Below, one piece after another: positions 12,336 through 25,200 of a DNA stretch of 64,000 nt. How positions within the stretch are numbered: the stretch's first letter is position 1; every line of letters begins with the position of its first letter. Below the pieces are notes generated by a model. The model ran no database searches, was not told the origin of the DNA, and saw only the letters and a program-made list of their open reading frames with translations. Position numbers and translations under genes: made by a program. This DNA is from Eutrigla gurnardus. Its lineage: Eukaryota; Chordata; Actinopteri; Perciformes; Triglidae. Where the stretch lies: the NCBI GenBank assembly GCA_963514095.1, contig OY741275.1, positions 14,157,069-14,221,068 of the forward strand, given 5' to 3'.

Positions 12336-14266
12336 CAGCAGGGGTTGTAGCCGATTCCGTGGTCTGTCCAGGGACCATGGTCTCTGGCACGGCCAGTGGT
12401 CACAACCACTAGGGGCGCTAAAGACACTGGTCCCGACCAGCTCCTCAGTGGTCGCGACCAGTAGCTCTGTGGCACGGACCAGCGGGTCTCTGGCACGGCC
12501 AGTGGTCACAACCACTAGGGGCGCTAAAGACACTGGTCCCGACCAGCTCATCAGTGGTCGCGACCAGTAGCTCTGTGGCACGGACCAGCTGGTCTCTGGC
12601 ACGGACCAGTGGTCACAACCACTAGGGGCGCTAAAGATACTGGTCCCGACCAGCTCCTCAGTGATCTGCCCTGTGGTACCTGTGGTCTGTGAAGCAGCTT
12701 TAGTATTTTCTCCCCTTTACACTCGTTTTGGCAGCACTGTCAGCTGGATAAATGTCAGAGATCATAATCTTTTGTCTATAAAATAGAATTATTATGATTA
12801 ATATTGTTATTATTATTGATTATGAAGATCGGTGTGGTCGGGACCAGCTGGTCTCTGGCACGGCCAGTGGTCACAACCACTAGGGGCGCTAAAGACACTG
12901 GTCTGTCTTGTGGTCCTTGTCATCTGCCTGTTGTCTTACCGAGTGGTCTTTGGAGTAGTTGTACATTTAATACACCTTCTCCCTTTTCTCATTGTGTTGG
13001 CAACACTGTGCTGAATCAATGTAAAAATAATTATTTTGTCTGACAAATATTTTTACTATCAATAGAAATCATACTGACTGAAGTTATCATTTTTCCTGAC
13101 TTCAACCAAGCTGTTGAACAACTAAACTGTTCAAATGTATTGTGTTCCATATTTTGAGGTGTTTTTATAATTGTTTTTTGTGTTGTTTCTGTGAAGCAAC
13201 AAATATAGCACTGTGCCGAAGGCAAATTTCCCCTCGGGGACAAAGTTATTTCTATTCCGTTATGATTTCTATTGATAGTAAAAATATTTGTCAGACAAAA
13301 TAATTATTTTGACATTGATTCAGCACAGTGTTGCCAACACAATGAGAAAAGGGAGAAGGTGTATTAAATGTACAACTACTCCAAAGACCACTCGGTAAGA
13401 CAACAGGCAGATGACAAGGACCACAAGACAGACCAGTGCCTTAGCGCCCCTAGTGGTTGTGACCACTGGCCGTGCCAGAGACCAGCTGGTCCCGACCACA
13501 CCGATCTTCATTATCAATAATAATAACAATATTAATCATAATAATTCTATTTTATAGACAAAAGATTATGATATCTGACATTTATCCAGCTAACAGTGCT
13601 GCCAAAACGAGTGTAAAAGGGAGAAAATACTAAAGCTGCTTCACAGACCACAGGGACCACAGGGCAGATCAATGAGGAGCTGGTCGGGACCAGTATATTT
13701 AGCGCCCCTAGTGGTTGTGACCACTGGCCGTGCCAGAGACCCGCTGGTCCGTGCCAGAGAGCTACTGGTCGCGACCACTGAGGAGCTGGTCGGGACCAGT
13801 GTCTTTAGCGCCCCTAGTGGTTGTGACCACCGGCCGTGCCAGAGACCAGCTGGTCCCGACCACATGGATCTTCATAATCAATAATAATAACAATATTAAT
13901 CATAATAATTCTGATAAAGTGTATTTTATAGACAAAAGATTATGATATCTGACATTTATCCAGCTGACAGTGCTGCCAAAACGAGTGTAAAGGGGAGAAA
14001 ATACTAAAGCTGCTTCACAGACCACAGGTACCACAGGGCAGATCACTGAGGAGCTGGTCGGGACCAGTGTCTTTAGCGCCCCTAGTGGTTGTGACCACTG
14101 GTCCGTGCCAGAGACCCGCTGGTCCGTGCCAGAGAGCTACTGGTCGCGACCACTGAGGAGCTGGTCGGGACCAGTGTCTTTAGCGCCCCTAGTGGTTGTG
14201 ACCACTGGTCCGTGCCAGAGACCATGGTCCCTGGACAGACCACGGAATCGGCTACAACCCCTTCTC
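12336..14266. mobile_element. Palindromic foldback element, hAT-like (1.93 kb)
   Basis: The 8-bp TGATTTCC occurs directly outside both ends (12328-12335 and 14267-14274). The left end reads CAGCAGGGGTTGTAGCC. The right end, reverse-complemented, reads GAGAAGGGGTTGTAGCC. An 8-bp duplication with CAG-like ends is the signature of hAT transposons. The element is almost entirely an inverted repeat: left arm 12336-13073, right arm 13261-14266, spacer about 187 bp. The right arm is longer because a block of about 365 bp is duplicated within it. The arms contain nine copies of a module with ACCACTAGGGGCGCTAAA: four forward on the left and five reversed on the right. No transposase is present, so it would have to be mobilised in trans. 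Confidence 0.8.
12395..12665 (+). repeat. Subterminal palindromic modules of the foldback element, left arm
   Basis: Tandem units of roughly 107-113 bp (starting near 12395, 12501 and 12608). Each contains small palindromes: GTGGTCACAACCAC, CTGGTCCCGACCAG and the perfect 12-mer TGGTCGCGACCA. A fourth copy lies near 12866. The mirrored set on the right arm spans 13440-14200. Confidence 0.8.
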
Positions 14267-14274
14267 TGATTTCC

Positions 14275-15642
14275 TTAACTAACTGCAGTTACAGTGATGA
14301 ACCTACAGGGCATTATCACCCCAAACCACAGCCCCTTTTGGCTTTTTGAAGCTTCATAGTGAGACTGTTAATTGTCTAATCCTCCACAACTTTAGTGTAC
14401 TGGTTCAGTATCACTACCATTCTGATAATGTGCTGTTGCTTTCTCCAGTTAAGCTATTCAGTGAAAAACCTCTAAAGACCTATACCCGCTCACCACCAAT
14501 ATATATAGCATGCATAAATGGCTAATTCATGGAATTGCCTCACATGTGTTTCATTGCTCTCGCAAAGGTAACCTTGGAAACGCAACAATTGTGGGTTCCT
14601 TGGGAATGAGATCAACCTTACCTTACTTTGAACTGCCCTAATGGACTATACCATGTAAGATATCTTAGTCTTAGGTCTTAGTTGTTCTTGTACAGTCTGG
14701 TCATTGTTGTACTGATATTCAACACCACAGCAAAACCCTTTATTTTGTTTCCTTCCATTGGAGTCAGTAAATCTACTGCTTGAAAATTATATCAGGTAGA
14801 GAGAAAGTCAGCACCACTCTGACCCGATGTGGTATTTTGCTCTAATACTCTATGGGACCTCTATGGACTGATTACTAAATGTGACACTGGAAGATGCAGA
14901 TGAGACATATGGACAGAGCGAGCAGTTGGGGCTGAGGCTGTGCCTCTTCTGAAAACCCTGTAGAAGCTTGTTGCCATGGATTTGTAGCCTCATACACCAA
15001 CAGTTTACTCAGGGCTTTTGGGGATTCATGGTTGGGATTACGACAAGCATCCAACAAAAACAGTTGGCTTAAAAGAAAGGATACGTGGAATCCAAAACAT
15101 GCAAATAAAGCATGCGACTGTTATACATTATGAAACAGAGGGGTAGTTACAGTACACACCATGTCCTAATTACTGCGCAGAGAACTGTTATTTTTACACT
15201 TTAGTGTCACGTAAACATCAGAAGCTCCCAGAAGCCGCTGGCTCCAAATCTCCATTTGCACAGTTTCCCAGTCTTTTCTGGCTCATGACCTCATTTTTAG
15301 CCCTCAAAATTCCAATTCCCCCAGCAATCAGAGGGTTGTCGTGCAAAATTCAAAATATGGTGGCTTGAACAGATGCGTTTCAAACCGGGTTAACTCATTT
15401 TTTAATGAACACAAATCAGTCAAACATCATAATAGAATGGGTTTGTAGCCAAGTATAAATAAACCAAATATAGGGCCTTGAGAAATGTGGATATGTAGGT
15501 GGCATATGAGAGTGAAACAGAAGTTAGAGCGTCTTTACCTCCTTTACTGTGACATATTGCAGCGAAACAGAATATTTGAGCAGTGTACAATTACAAGATT
15601 CATTAATTAAAATACTCCCCCATTTGATTGAGACGCTAAAAA
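14275..15642. other. Intergenic DNA, nothing recognised
   Basis: No exon-like or RNA-like sequence recognised, and only ordinary low-complexity stretches. Confidence 0.4.
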
Positions 15643-16206
15643 TTGGGCAGGCTAAGTGGTTCACCCCATGTGCAGTCTTGTGTTTCCTCCTTCAAGCTCT
15701 GGTCCTCTACCAGAGGCCTGGGAGCCTGAGGGTTCTGAATCGGGACTTCCACAGATGATCAGCACAGGGTTCCTGTCTGGTGTGGTAGACCCCCAGTCTC
15801 TATCGATCTTGTGTTCAGGGCCTGTTCTTGTGCTGCTATGATTAGTGCCTCTGTGCTTTCCTTCAGACCAGCCTTCTGTCCTTCAATGATGGTTCCCCCG
15901 CTTCCTCCTCCTCCTCTTCCTCCCAAGGCTTCTGCTGTCTGAGATATATTTTATATATTGCCATCTCTTGGGGCCTTCTAACTCATGTACTACTGGATCT
16001 TGGTTGTTTCATCCTAGATAGTGTCTCTGATGCCTATAGTCCTCGGCCTCCCTACTTCAGCTTAGTGTACAATCTCAGAGTGCTAGACTTGGGGTGAAAC
16101 CCTCCATGCATGGTGAGGGGCTTTCTTGTCCCGATATCAGTGGCTTCTATCTCCTCCCTTGTTATTATACCAGTAGGGTATCTGATGACCGGCAGTGCAT
16201 ACGTTT
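15643..16206 (-). pseudogene. Internally deleted LINE fragment (R2/NeSL-like C-terminal region)
   Basis: Read on the reverse strand from 16206 downward, the sequence encodes YALPVIRYPTGII, then EIEATDIGTRK, LTMHGGFHPKSSTLRLYTK and GGRGL. This is the well-known C-terminal reverse-transcriptase/linker region of a fish non-LTR element. Further down, ESTEALIIAAQEQALNTRSIE matches the segment that normally follows. The frame then jumps to a stretch resembling LRLPGLW plus the 3' trailer, so a large piece is absent, including the cysteine/histidine region and the restriction-like endonuclease. Stops and frameshifts interrupt what remains. The clade name comes from memory of related fish proteins. 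Confidence 0.75.
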
Positions 16207-18432
16207 TTTTTTTTTTGCCTTACTATATAAACGGTATATATATATGATGTGACTAGGGATGAGGTTGGAATTTTTCATTTAATCTTGAAATTATGTAAGA
16301 AAAAAATAACACTGCATGTTTAATATCTACATGACACCAAATATCTTCATTTCACACATCATTCTATAACCACAACACACTATTATAGTTTTCAGACAAA
16401 CATCAGAATGTCAGTATAAGTCACAATGAACTGCGCAGGTCTACTCAATGTGATGTAATGTAGCAGGTGTGAAGGATTGTTCATTGTGGAACGCCTGAAG
16501 TTAATCTTGGCCTGTTTCGCTTTAACAGCAGTGAACGGAGGCACCCACCTGATAAAGTAATCACCAGACAGATGGTAACACAAGATTAACTTAACTTTCA
16601 ATCCAAGACACAGTGGTGAAAATCCCCAGTTTCCAAAGAAGCCAAACGTGATATGAAATATCTATAAAATATTTATTATAAAGACAAAAAACGTCTGTCA
16701 TACAGTGTGAAAAGTGTGATTCTGGAGAAATCCCTGCAGGAAAATCAGGATTGTACGTGGAGTCTCCAGTGTTTCAGCTTCTTACAGATGGATGCAAGCA
16801 GATGGTGAAAGTGTTTGATCATGTGATACGGTGAGAAAGAGCCGCATAGAGAAGTGCAAAAGGGAGGAGACTGCATTTAAAATGCATCCGTCATATTGGA
16901 GAAGAGTGGGGATTACTGGAGTGTTTCCTTTTTCTCATTCTCACATTCGGTTTCTATCAGATGCAACACACACATCAGTCAGCGTGTGTTTGTGTATGAA
17001 CGTGTGTGTTCATCATCAAGCTGGGCTGGGAATAGAGGTGGGTCGCTGCGTTCTCTGCACTGCCGGAGCTCAACTCCAACTGACTCTTCTTCTTACACCG
17101 ACTGTGATCATTTTCTGTCGCGTGACACCAGGAAGAGGTCAAACCGGGCTTTTTTTTAGCATTGCTAGCTTTTCCTGACACATGTATTGCGTGCAATGCA
17201 CGAGGACACACTCACATCCCCGCAACCATTTCACACTGCTCTGCTGATTGACAGTTGCCAGTGGTACAGTAATGGGCCAGTCATTTGCCGCAAGACAGGA
17301 AACATGGATACGATGTAGGTTTTAAAAATAGGCTGTTTCATGTAAAAAAATCAATGCAGATTTTTAATGAGGAATGAAATGCATTTACACACAAACACAA
17401 ATCCACATAGTGATCAGCAGATCTCAGCATGAACTACAGGACACAGACTGAATATACAGTGTCAGAAATAAATAAATTCAACAGTGCCAGAGGTGGACCT
17501 GCTTGGTTTGAAAAACCTAATGGATGGCCCTATGGTAGAGAAAACATGATAAAGTGCCCTCTTGGATGCGTGATAGATAAAAGTGATGAAGTGCCCTCTA
17601 TGGTACTTCCTGTGTGCTGGTGCTCTCTCCAATGCAACTGATGCCCTTTTTATATGTTTAGCCCCTGCCCTTCAGACGGCCCGAGTCTGCCACTGATCAT
17701 TGCCGAACCGATGTGTAGATAACTCTTGATATTTCACAGTACCACCGAATAAATACAATTTTGATTCATCTAGATTCCTGTCTGTCCACCCTTGTGCATC
17801 CAATTTGTAAATAAAAAATGATAACCAGGTGAATGATTGACATTCTGTCACAGCACGGCGAACCCCATCTAGAGATCAGATCCGATAGAGAATGAAGTGC
17901 TGCTGTGAAAGACAGCTGGTTTTTTCATTTCCTTTCATTGGCATTCTACCTGTCATCCACACCCTGGCGGCTACAGTGGGGGTGATCACATTGGTTACAC
18001 CCGGCGGTGGATAGTATCAAAATCGACCTGAGTAATCACTCTGAGGCTCTTCATTTGAATATTCCCATTTTATGCTACTTTAAACTTCAACTTACTTACT
18101 ACTATTAATCACATTGTGGTTTTACATGAGTTACTTTGAAGATATAAACTTTAAACATATTATTAGGATTATTTTTCTCCAAGTTGTGGTATTGCTCCTT
18201 TCAAAAATCTGTTGTGAAGTTGACCTACTGAACCACCCCAACCTGGACTTTGTTGCTCTATTACTCCGCCACCTGACTTCCTGTATAAACATGTTGGGGC
18301 ACTTGCTGAAAGTTTCATTGCACAAATCTAGTAAAATGACTAAACAGTGGTCTCCTTGGTGAAAGTCCTGTGTTTGTTTGACTAATCCATCCTTCCACCT
18401 GCCCTACGCAGTCTTTCTTGCTCTACATACTA

Positions 18433-18465
18433 TGCTGGTTGCTGGTTGCTGGTTGCTGGTTGCTC
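18433..18465. repeat. Short 7-bp tandem repeat
   Basis: Four consecutive units of GGTTGCT. Confidence 0.85.
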
Positions 18466-21400
18466 TGACCGTCTATGAATGACGATGTGGCGGGATTTAA
18501 ATTGTTAGTTAGTTGAAAGCCTATGCATCCCATGTAGAAGGATGTTGCTTTAAGTGAAGGACAGAATGACATTGAAACAGTCAATCAGACTGCGGCAATT
18601 CACAGAGTAAACCACTGGTTATAAATTCACTTAAATAGAAAAAACAACAACATTAGAGCAGAGTTAAGGATTAACTATGGATTTGTTGCTTTTTAATTTT
18701 TGGAAAACCTATCGCTGGTATGAACCAGATAGTCTTGAGTTGGGATCACTAGTTGATTCTTCACTCTAGTCCCAAAAATTTTGTTTTTATAGTAATACAA
18801 GATGTCCTAATAGTGAATGGACATGTGTTTTTCAGCTATGGTGGGGTTTGTTTTCAACTCAATAGGTTATTATTACAGTGGGTAATTAAACATAATATTA
18901 TTGCTTTTAACTCCCATGGTTTGTGGGGAAGCGTTGGTGGTGGTATTCACTTTTTTGGCATAAAAACGGGGCAAGACATCATAGGCTATTTTTACATTCT
19001 GCTTGTGACATTCCTTCTTCGACTTTCATCAGTCCATCACTCTCATTATCTGCTCCTACGTTCCTTTCTTTCGCCAGCTCGCTTCCTCTCGCCGTTGCAT
19101 CAGCTCACCTCTCCTCGCTCCTTTTCTCTTTCAATTTAGTCCGACTTCAAAATCTTTCCTTTTCCTCTCCGACTCCTCGTTTACACTTCAAAGTCTCCTG
19201 CACTCTTAACCATGGGCTTGTTCTCATTTTGTAAATGAAGTGCTCTCAAGCGTTTCTGCTCCTTGTCGGGGCCACAGATAAGCTACACATGATGATGCCT
19301 GGACACAGTCCTACATCAGTTCACTTGAGTGTCAACATATTTACACTTCAAATGTTAAATTCTTTCCATGCATGTTGCAGCAGGACCACACGGTTAGTGG
19401 TCTCTTATGTGATCAAATGTGATTTTACTGTTTTTTTATATATTGTTGCAGGAAATATAAAGACATTTAAGGGCACAGCATTCAAATGTGCAATCTACAT
19501 GGAAACAAAACACAGGATTGGCATTTTGACAACCAAACGCATGTTGTGCTTTGTGTTTTGTGCTAGTTTATAGTTACACAACATTCATCTGAACATGAAA
19601 ATTCATTTGATGAGAACAATAACTCTACCTCCTCTCTTTGTGTGCTGCAAAGAGTCAGATATTGTGTCAATGTATTTCAGGTTTTTTAATTCACTGGAGC
19701 TCCATAATCCCCACCACAGTCGCCATTTTCAATAAAACTATGATTGCACCTGCTCTTCAGAAGCAGAACATTTTTCACACAAAGCTGAACCTCGCAAATT
19801 GCATGAACCTTAGCAAAGCCATTGGAAAACTGCAAACATCGCTTCCCAACACTTGCAAATACAGCCCATCAAAATGCAAATACTTTGGGAAAGAGGAGCA
19901 ACATGCACGTCTTACCTCAACAATCAAACCGTGTTTCCAGGCTTGATGCGTTTGTGTGATAAGAAGCACGCAGGACTACAGGCGATGCTGGGGAAATCTG
20001 AACATCACTGTTATCTGGAATTACTCGCCCTGATTGGACAGACCCTATCAGTAAATGAATCCTGCAACACTGTTCAAGAAGACAATTTAATTATTTTTTA
20101 AATGGCACTTTATTGAATCAAACTTGTCTTTGCAATTATTTTTATGATTTTCTGGTTTTATGCATGCTTGTTTTACAAACATGTTATAATTATACATGGT
20201 AATCGGTCATTCACTGAATACCCAAAGGTGCATTAAATATAAAATGTGAAAGGTCTTCAGCAGGTTGGTCTGAAACAACCACTTCTGTATTGTGTGATAA
20301 AATGAATACAAACCACAACTTGCTAAATAGCCTGTAAGGCATCGTAAAACAAAATTATGGGGACTCAAAACCCAGGCGTCGATGAATCCAGGCAGTCGGC
20401 TCAAAGTTGTGTAACTATGTAAGACACATCGTACAATCTTGCCAAATCATACAGTCTCGCCAAATCATAAAAATCTTGCCAAAAATGAAATTCAACTCAC
20501 CAAGCTGTGCTTGCTTGGCAGCGGCTGATTTGCTGCAAGGTAAAGCAGTGTACTGGTAGTGTGGGCTGTTTACCAAAAAACACCATCCAAAACAATAAAA
20601 GTGGGACTCAGAGCAGCAACATTGGAGGCGGTGCCCCATTCATTCCTGTGAAAGTTGCTCAGTGGTGCATGGAGCAAAAAAAAAAGTTTGAACTTCCAAG
20701 AAAATTCAGATGAAATAACCAGGATCTTCCACATCACCGTGCCCACAGAGCAATCCCAAGGGTCTCTATTTATAGAGCTTTTGAACAGAAGAAAATTAGC
20801 AACTTGGTGTTTCTGGCTGCCTGTCGGCCATGTTGGTTTGACTTATTTTTTTGTGTGTTTTTTTTTGCACTTGCAATGGCTTACTACTGGGTGGAAGTGT
20901 ATGAAATGATGTAATAGCATCCATTGTAGTGGCTGCTATGCTACTATGCCATAAAAAACGCATGCATATACAAGAAAACATCTTTTGAAAGGGTTACACT
21001 GTAGTGACTGCATGAAAGGGTTAAGATAAATTAGAGATAGACAGAAATGAACCACCAACATGTGTCCATGAGAGCACAGTGACCTTGACCTGTCTGTGCC
21101 AAATTTGAAGATATTCCCTTCATCCAATGGCTACATATATGATGACGTAATGGGGGATGTGCCAACCACGTATGCAGATTTTTGAGTGGGCGAACGCATG
21201 TTTGTGATTGGAGAAGAGTATTACCCATAGAGTCCAGCAGAGGGCGGGGCCTGTGTGAGTTAGACCCTTACATGTTGAGCGGAGCTCTCGGCCCTGACTC
21301 TGAGTCTGCCCCCAGGTCAGTGCAAAACACAACTCAACCAATCTGGTTTGGTCTTGGCTGCATTGCCCTGAACTGTCAAAACACCCCCTTGTTTTACAGA

Positions 21401-22016
21401 ATAGATGTGTCTCTTCTTAGCAGCAGAGAAATTCATTTTCCTTGCTTGTAGGACCACAAGCCTCTCTCCCAGATGTTTTGATTGGCAGGTGATCTGCTGT
21501 TGTGCTATCGGTTGTTGCCATGGTGACTCGGTAACTTTTGGCATAGTCCTATTTCACCCCATTGAAAATTTGTATTGGTCAATTTGGCAAACGGCGTGCG
21601 ACATCAGGGAAATGCCTGCACATTACTGATCACACAACAGGAGCTGCGATTCAACATCATCAGCTGATGGTACATGCTATGCAAACTATGAGCCACCGCT
21701 GTGCAATACGTAGGCAAGTCATGGACAGGTCTTAAGACTGTCCTCGATGCCTTCACCCCCATATAACCCTACATGACAGATGAATGGAATACAAGGATGT
21801 GAAAGTAAAATGAATTAGTCTTTAATTCATAGCTTGCAGTCAGAAGAAATAACTTCAACCACTGCCTCAGGTTGTATGCCTCCGTGGCCAGGTATTTTTG
21901 CCGGACCTCAAGCAACTCATTTGAGTGTAGGCTGAATATAATTTTAAATGCTGTGAACCTGAGAATGTGCAATGGTGTTCATACAGAACATACTACCAAT
22001 ACAAATGCCAGTCTCT

Positions 22017-22019
<3 letters not shown>

Positions 22020-22082
<63 letters not shown>
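22020..22082. repeat. (TG)n microsatellite
   Basis: About 62 bp of uninterrupted TG. Confidence 0.95.
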
Positions 22083-22085
<3 letters not shown>

Positions 22086-22165
22086 ACGGGAATCTGGCGG
22101 TTAGCGCTGAGTGACTCACATGCACAGCGAGAAGGGGAGAGAAGAAATGTGCACAGGTCCAAGTG

Positions 22166-22200
22166 GGAAAAATACCAAAACAATATTTTGGTATTTTTCC
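22166..22200. repeat. Perfect 15-bp hairpin
   Basis: The arm GGAAAAATACCAAAA is followed by the 5-nt loop CAATA and the exact reverse complement. No terminator function is expected in a fish genome. It may be a cruciform or a remnant of a small inverted-repeat element. Confidence 0.8.
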
Positions 22201-25200
22201 AAAAGAGAAAGAAGGGTCACAAATGAACCTGTGTAGTAAACTGTATGATATGGAGTAGGCTACATTTCTGTTCATCATGATTGTAGGTGCAGATTTTATT
22301 TCATTGACCTCGTGTTGCATAACATTATGCATTATGTTACAGCGAGGCTTCCAACAGAACGAGAGGGGATCTCAGTATAGATCTTAATATGCTCTTCAGT
22401 ACCATAAGGTGTTGCAACAATTTCAGGGGTCAATCCCCCTGTTTTTTCCACCAGAGAATTCATATAAATTATCCAAAATTCCTCCATAATAGTTGATGCA
22501 TTATTCATCATAAACACATGCCGCCGGCTCCCTTCTGCTCGAGTCTCTGCTCCACCAGATCAGCACACAGAAAACCGTTATTTACTCTAAATGGGACCAT
22601 CATTGACAAAGTGGACATCATGCTGAAGTACACTGAAGAATCCTGTTCCTTTGTTTAGGTCACATTTAGTTTCCCAGAATAACAGTTGCTGCAACTTTAA
22701 TAATGTTTGCTTGCCCTCAGATAGTTATTATTCACAGATTTTCAAAACCAAAACCCTGCTGTGGTCGAATGTCATTATTAACTCAAGTACTTATTTAGTA
22801 GTAGCAGTAGCAATTTTTGCTAAATGTTCTACTCCATTCTATCTTAGATTCAATGCACTTTTACTCCACTACATTCATTTTAAGCTTTAGTGACGAGTTA
22901 CTTATATTTTGCATCAATAATTAAAATAATAAAAACCACAGATAGAGATGCACAACTACTGATAGAGCTTGATTAAACTGTATGTCAAGATGGGATGTTC
23001 TGAGCGTGTAACCTTAAGCAATAACTTTTAACTTGGAAATATACATTTAAATAATGTCTTCTCATCCACATCTTTTGAAGAAGGCTGGCATGAACATGAA
23101 TAAGGTATGAGGGCAAAGCATATTAATCATGCGATTAATCTTTACATTTATACAGTCACATATTTATTAGATTAAAGTTCTGAAGGCTCCTCATGAACAT
23201 CAGACTTTGTGCTTGACCGCATTCCAACCGCCTTTCAAATGCGTTTTTGCGGAGGCGCCTTTCAAGTCGGCAACAGCGACAGAAAGTAGCTCCTGGAATA
23301 TGTAAACTTGTGACTAATATGAACGCATCATCAAAGATATAGTGATTAGGAGTAAGATGAATTCCCCCGTACAGGCCCTACTGGGGTGCGTTGAGATGAT
23401 CTGCTTACAATCACATGATCAGACCGATGATGAGTGTGTGCCGCTACTCTTTGAAGCCTTTTAGTTACAGTCTGGATCATCAGGACAAATTAGCCTTCAT
23501 TTGGTCCTTCTCTGTGATCTGTGTGTCTCCTCACTTCAATCTCTGTCAGCCCTCGGAGACCTGCTCTTTTCATCACCAGGACCGTTTGATCTGAGCCTCT
23601 GTGCTCTGGTCTTCACAACCCAGGAAGAGGCTGACAAAACGGGAGAGCGGACTCATTGTTTTCAAAATTGTATCGTGCTGCCCCTTTTTCTCCCGATATT
23701 TGTGTAATTATCATAATTCGCTCACCATGTTGCCTTTATCACACCAGCTCTTTGAATTTACAGAGACCAAGGCCACAGGAACGCTGAAATGTTACGCGTT
23801 ATCATGCTTCCTGTCTTCTCATAACTGCAGACCTGGTCTGCGTGTTAAACCCAGAGCTTTCCCACCACACTGTGTTTCATGATGCTTATCAATACACCAG
23901 TGGCCTGTCAGTGTCATCCTTTCATATTTAATCTGCACTGATGCATCATCAAAGATAGCCAGGGGCATAGATGCAACATTGTCACACCAATGTGTCAAAT
24001 ACAGCAGATTGGTCAGTGGCACTAAGACTTCAGATAATGAGAGTCTACAGTATGTAACCGACTAGTGTCAGTTATGGCGTGCCGATGTTGGCCTGTCAAT
24101 GACGGCGTGTCAATATATTGTCGTTACATGCAGTGTCTCATTAAATAAATTGCTCTGCCTGTTATGCCGCTGGCTCTTTATGTTCACCAGCTAGTTGTGT
24201 GTCAAACTCCACCTCAGCTTTGATGCCAATATTGTCCCAGTGGCCAGTAACAGTATTGCAAGGGGATATTTCTTTTAAAAAGCCATCTGTAAAACGTGAT
24301 TTATGTTTGTAAAAAGTTACAGGAAACAAGAAAAGCTATTTTTATATGCTCGATGTCACCCCACGCCTGAACTTATCAAAATATGTTTTGCCTTATGCAC
24401 TCGGCGGTATTACATTTTCATTCAAGTGAACGGGCGTGAGTCAATCTAGATCTTATAAAAGAGTCATGATAAATCTTTGTCAGATTACCACTATGATCAA
24501 TCTTTCTCACTGCACTGCTAATAAAGAGAAAAATATCGATCAGTGCAAAGCAGCTATGAATGGGATTTTTAGAATGTATTAAATGATGTGTCATAAGGTG
24601 TCACTGTGTGTAATGAACCTATCCAGAGAATTATCAGCCTGCAGCTCCCCTCTGCTTTCCAGCTCCATTCATATCAGCTTCAAAGGTGATATCAGTATCA
24701 GACACTGCTGTATGAAATGTTGTCTGACAGGGTGGGATAAGCCTGCCCCGAGAGCTTGTTGAGGTTGTACCAGCACACATTACCTCGTCTTTTATTGTAT
24801 GTGAACAGCTGTCAGTAAGTTACAAGCCTGAGTGGACCCAGATAAATAAACAAGATGAAGTTAACTAGCGTTTCAATCAGACTGCGAGGAGCCGTTGGTC
24901 ATCTGAAATACATTTCGCTTGAACCAAACCCTGATCTTGTTGAACGATTTCCCCTCTAACTCCAACTGTAATTTCTCCGTGTAATTAAATGTAGGCTGCA
25001 CACACGAGCCTGTCGACAGGAGCGACGGAGGTGAGGAAGGTGTGCTGGATTTGACATGAGGTTGGAGGAGGGTGTGTGATGCAGTGCTTGTTGTTGTGTA
25101 GCCTCCTTGTGGTCAGGTGAGATGAAAGCACGAGAATGAAGCAGACGGTAAAAAAATACAAACACAGTTGAAGATTGTAACCTTGTTGGGGAAGGCTGCA

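Noticed and set aside
12306..13945. Several open frames of 60-98 codons on both strands with repeated Trp/Ser/Gly-Pro-Val patterns
   Set aside because: They are translations of the modular repeats in the palindromic element, mirror each other on the two arms and resemble no transposase or other protein.
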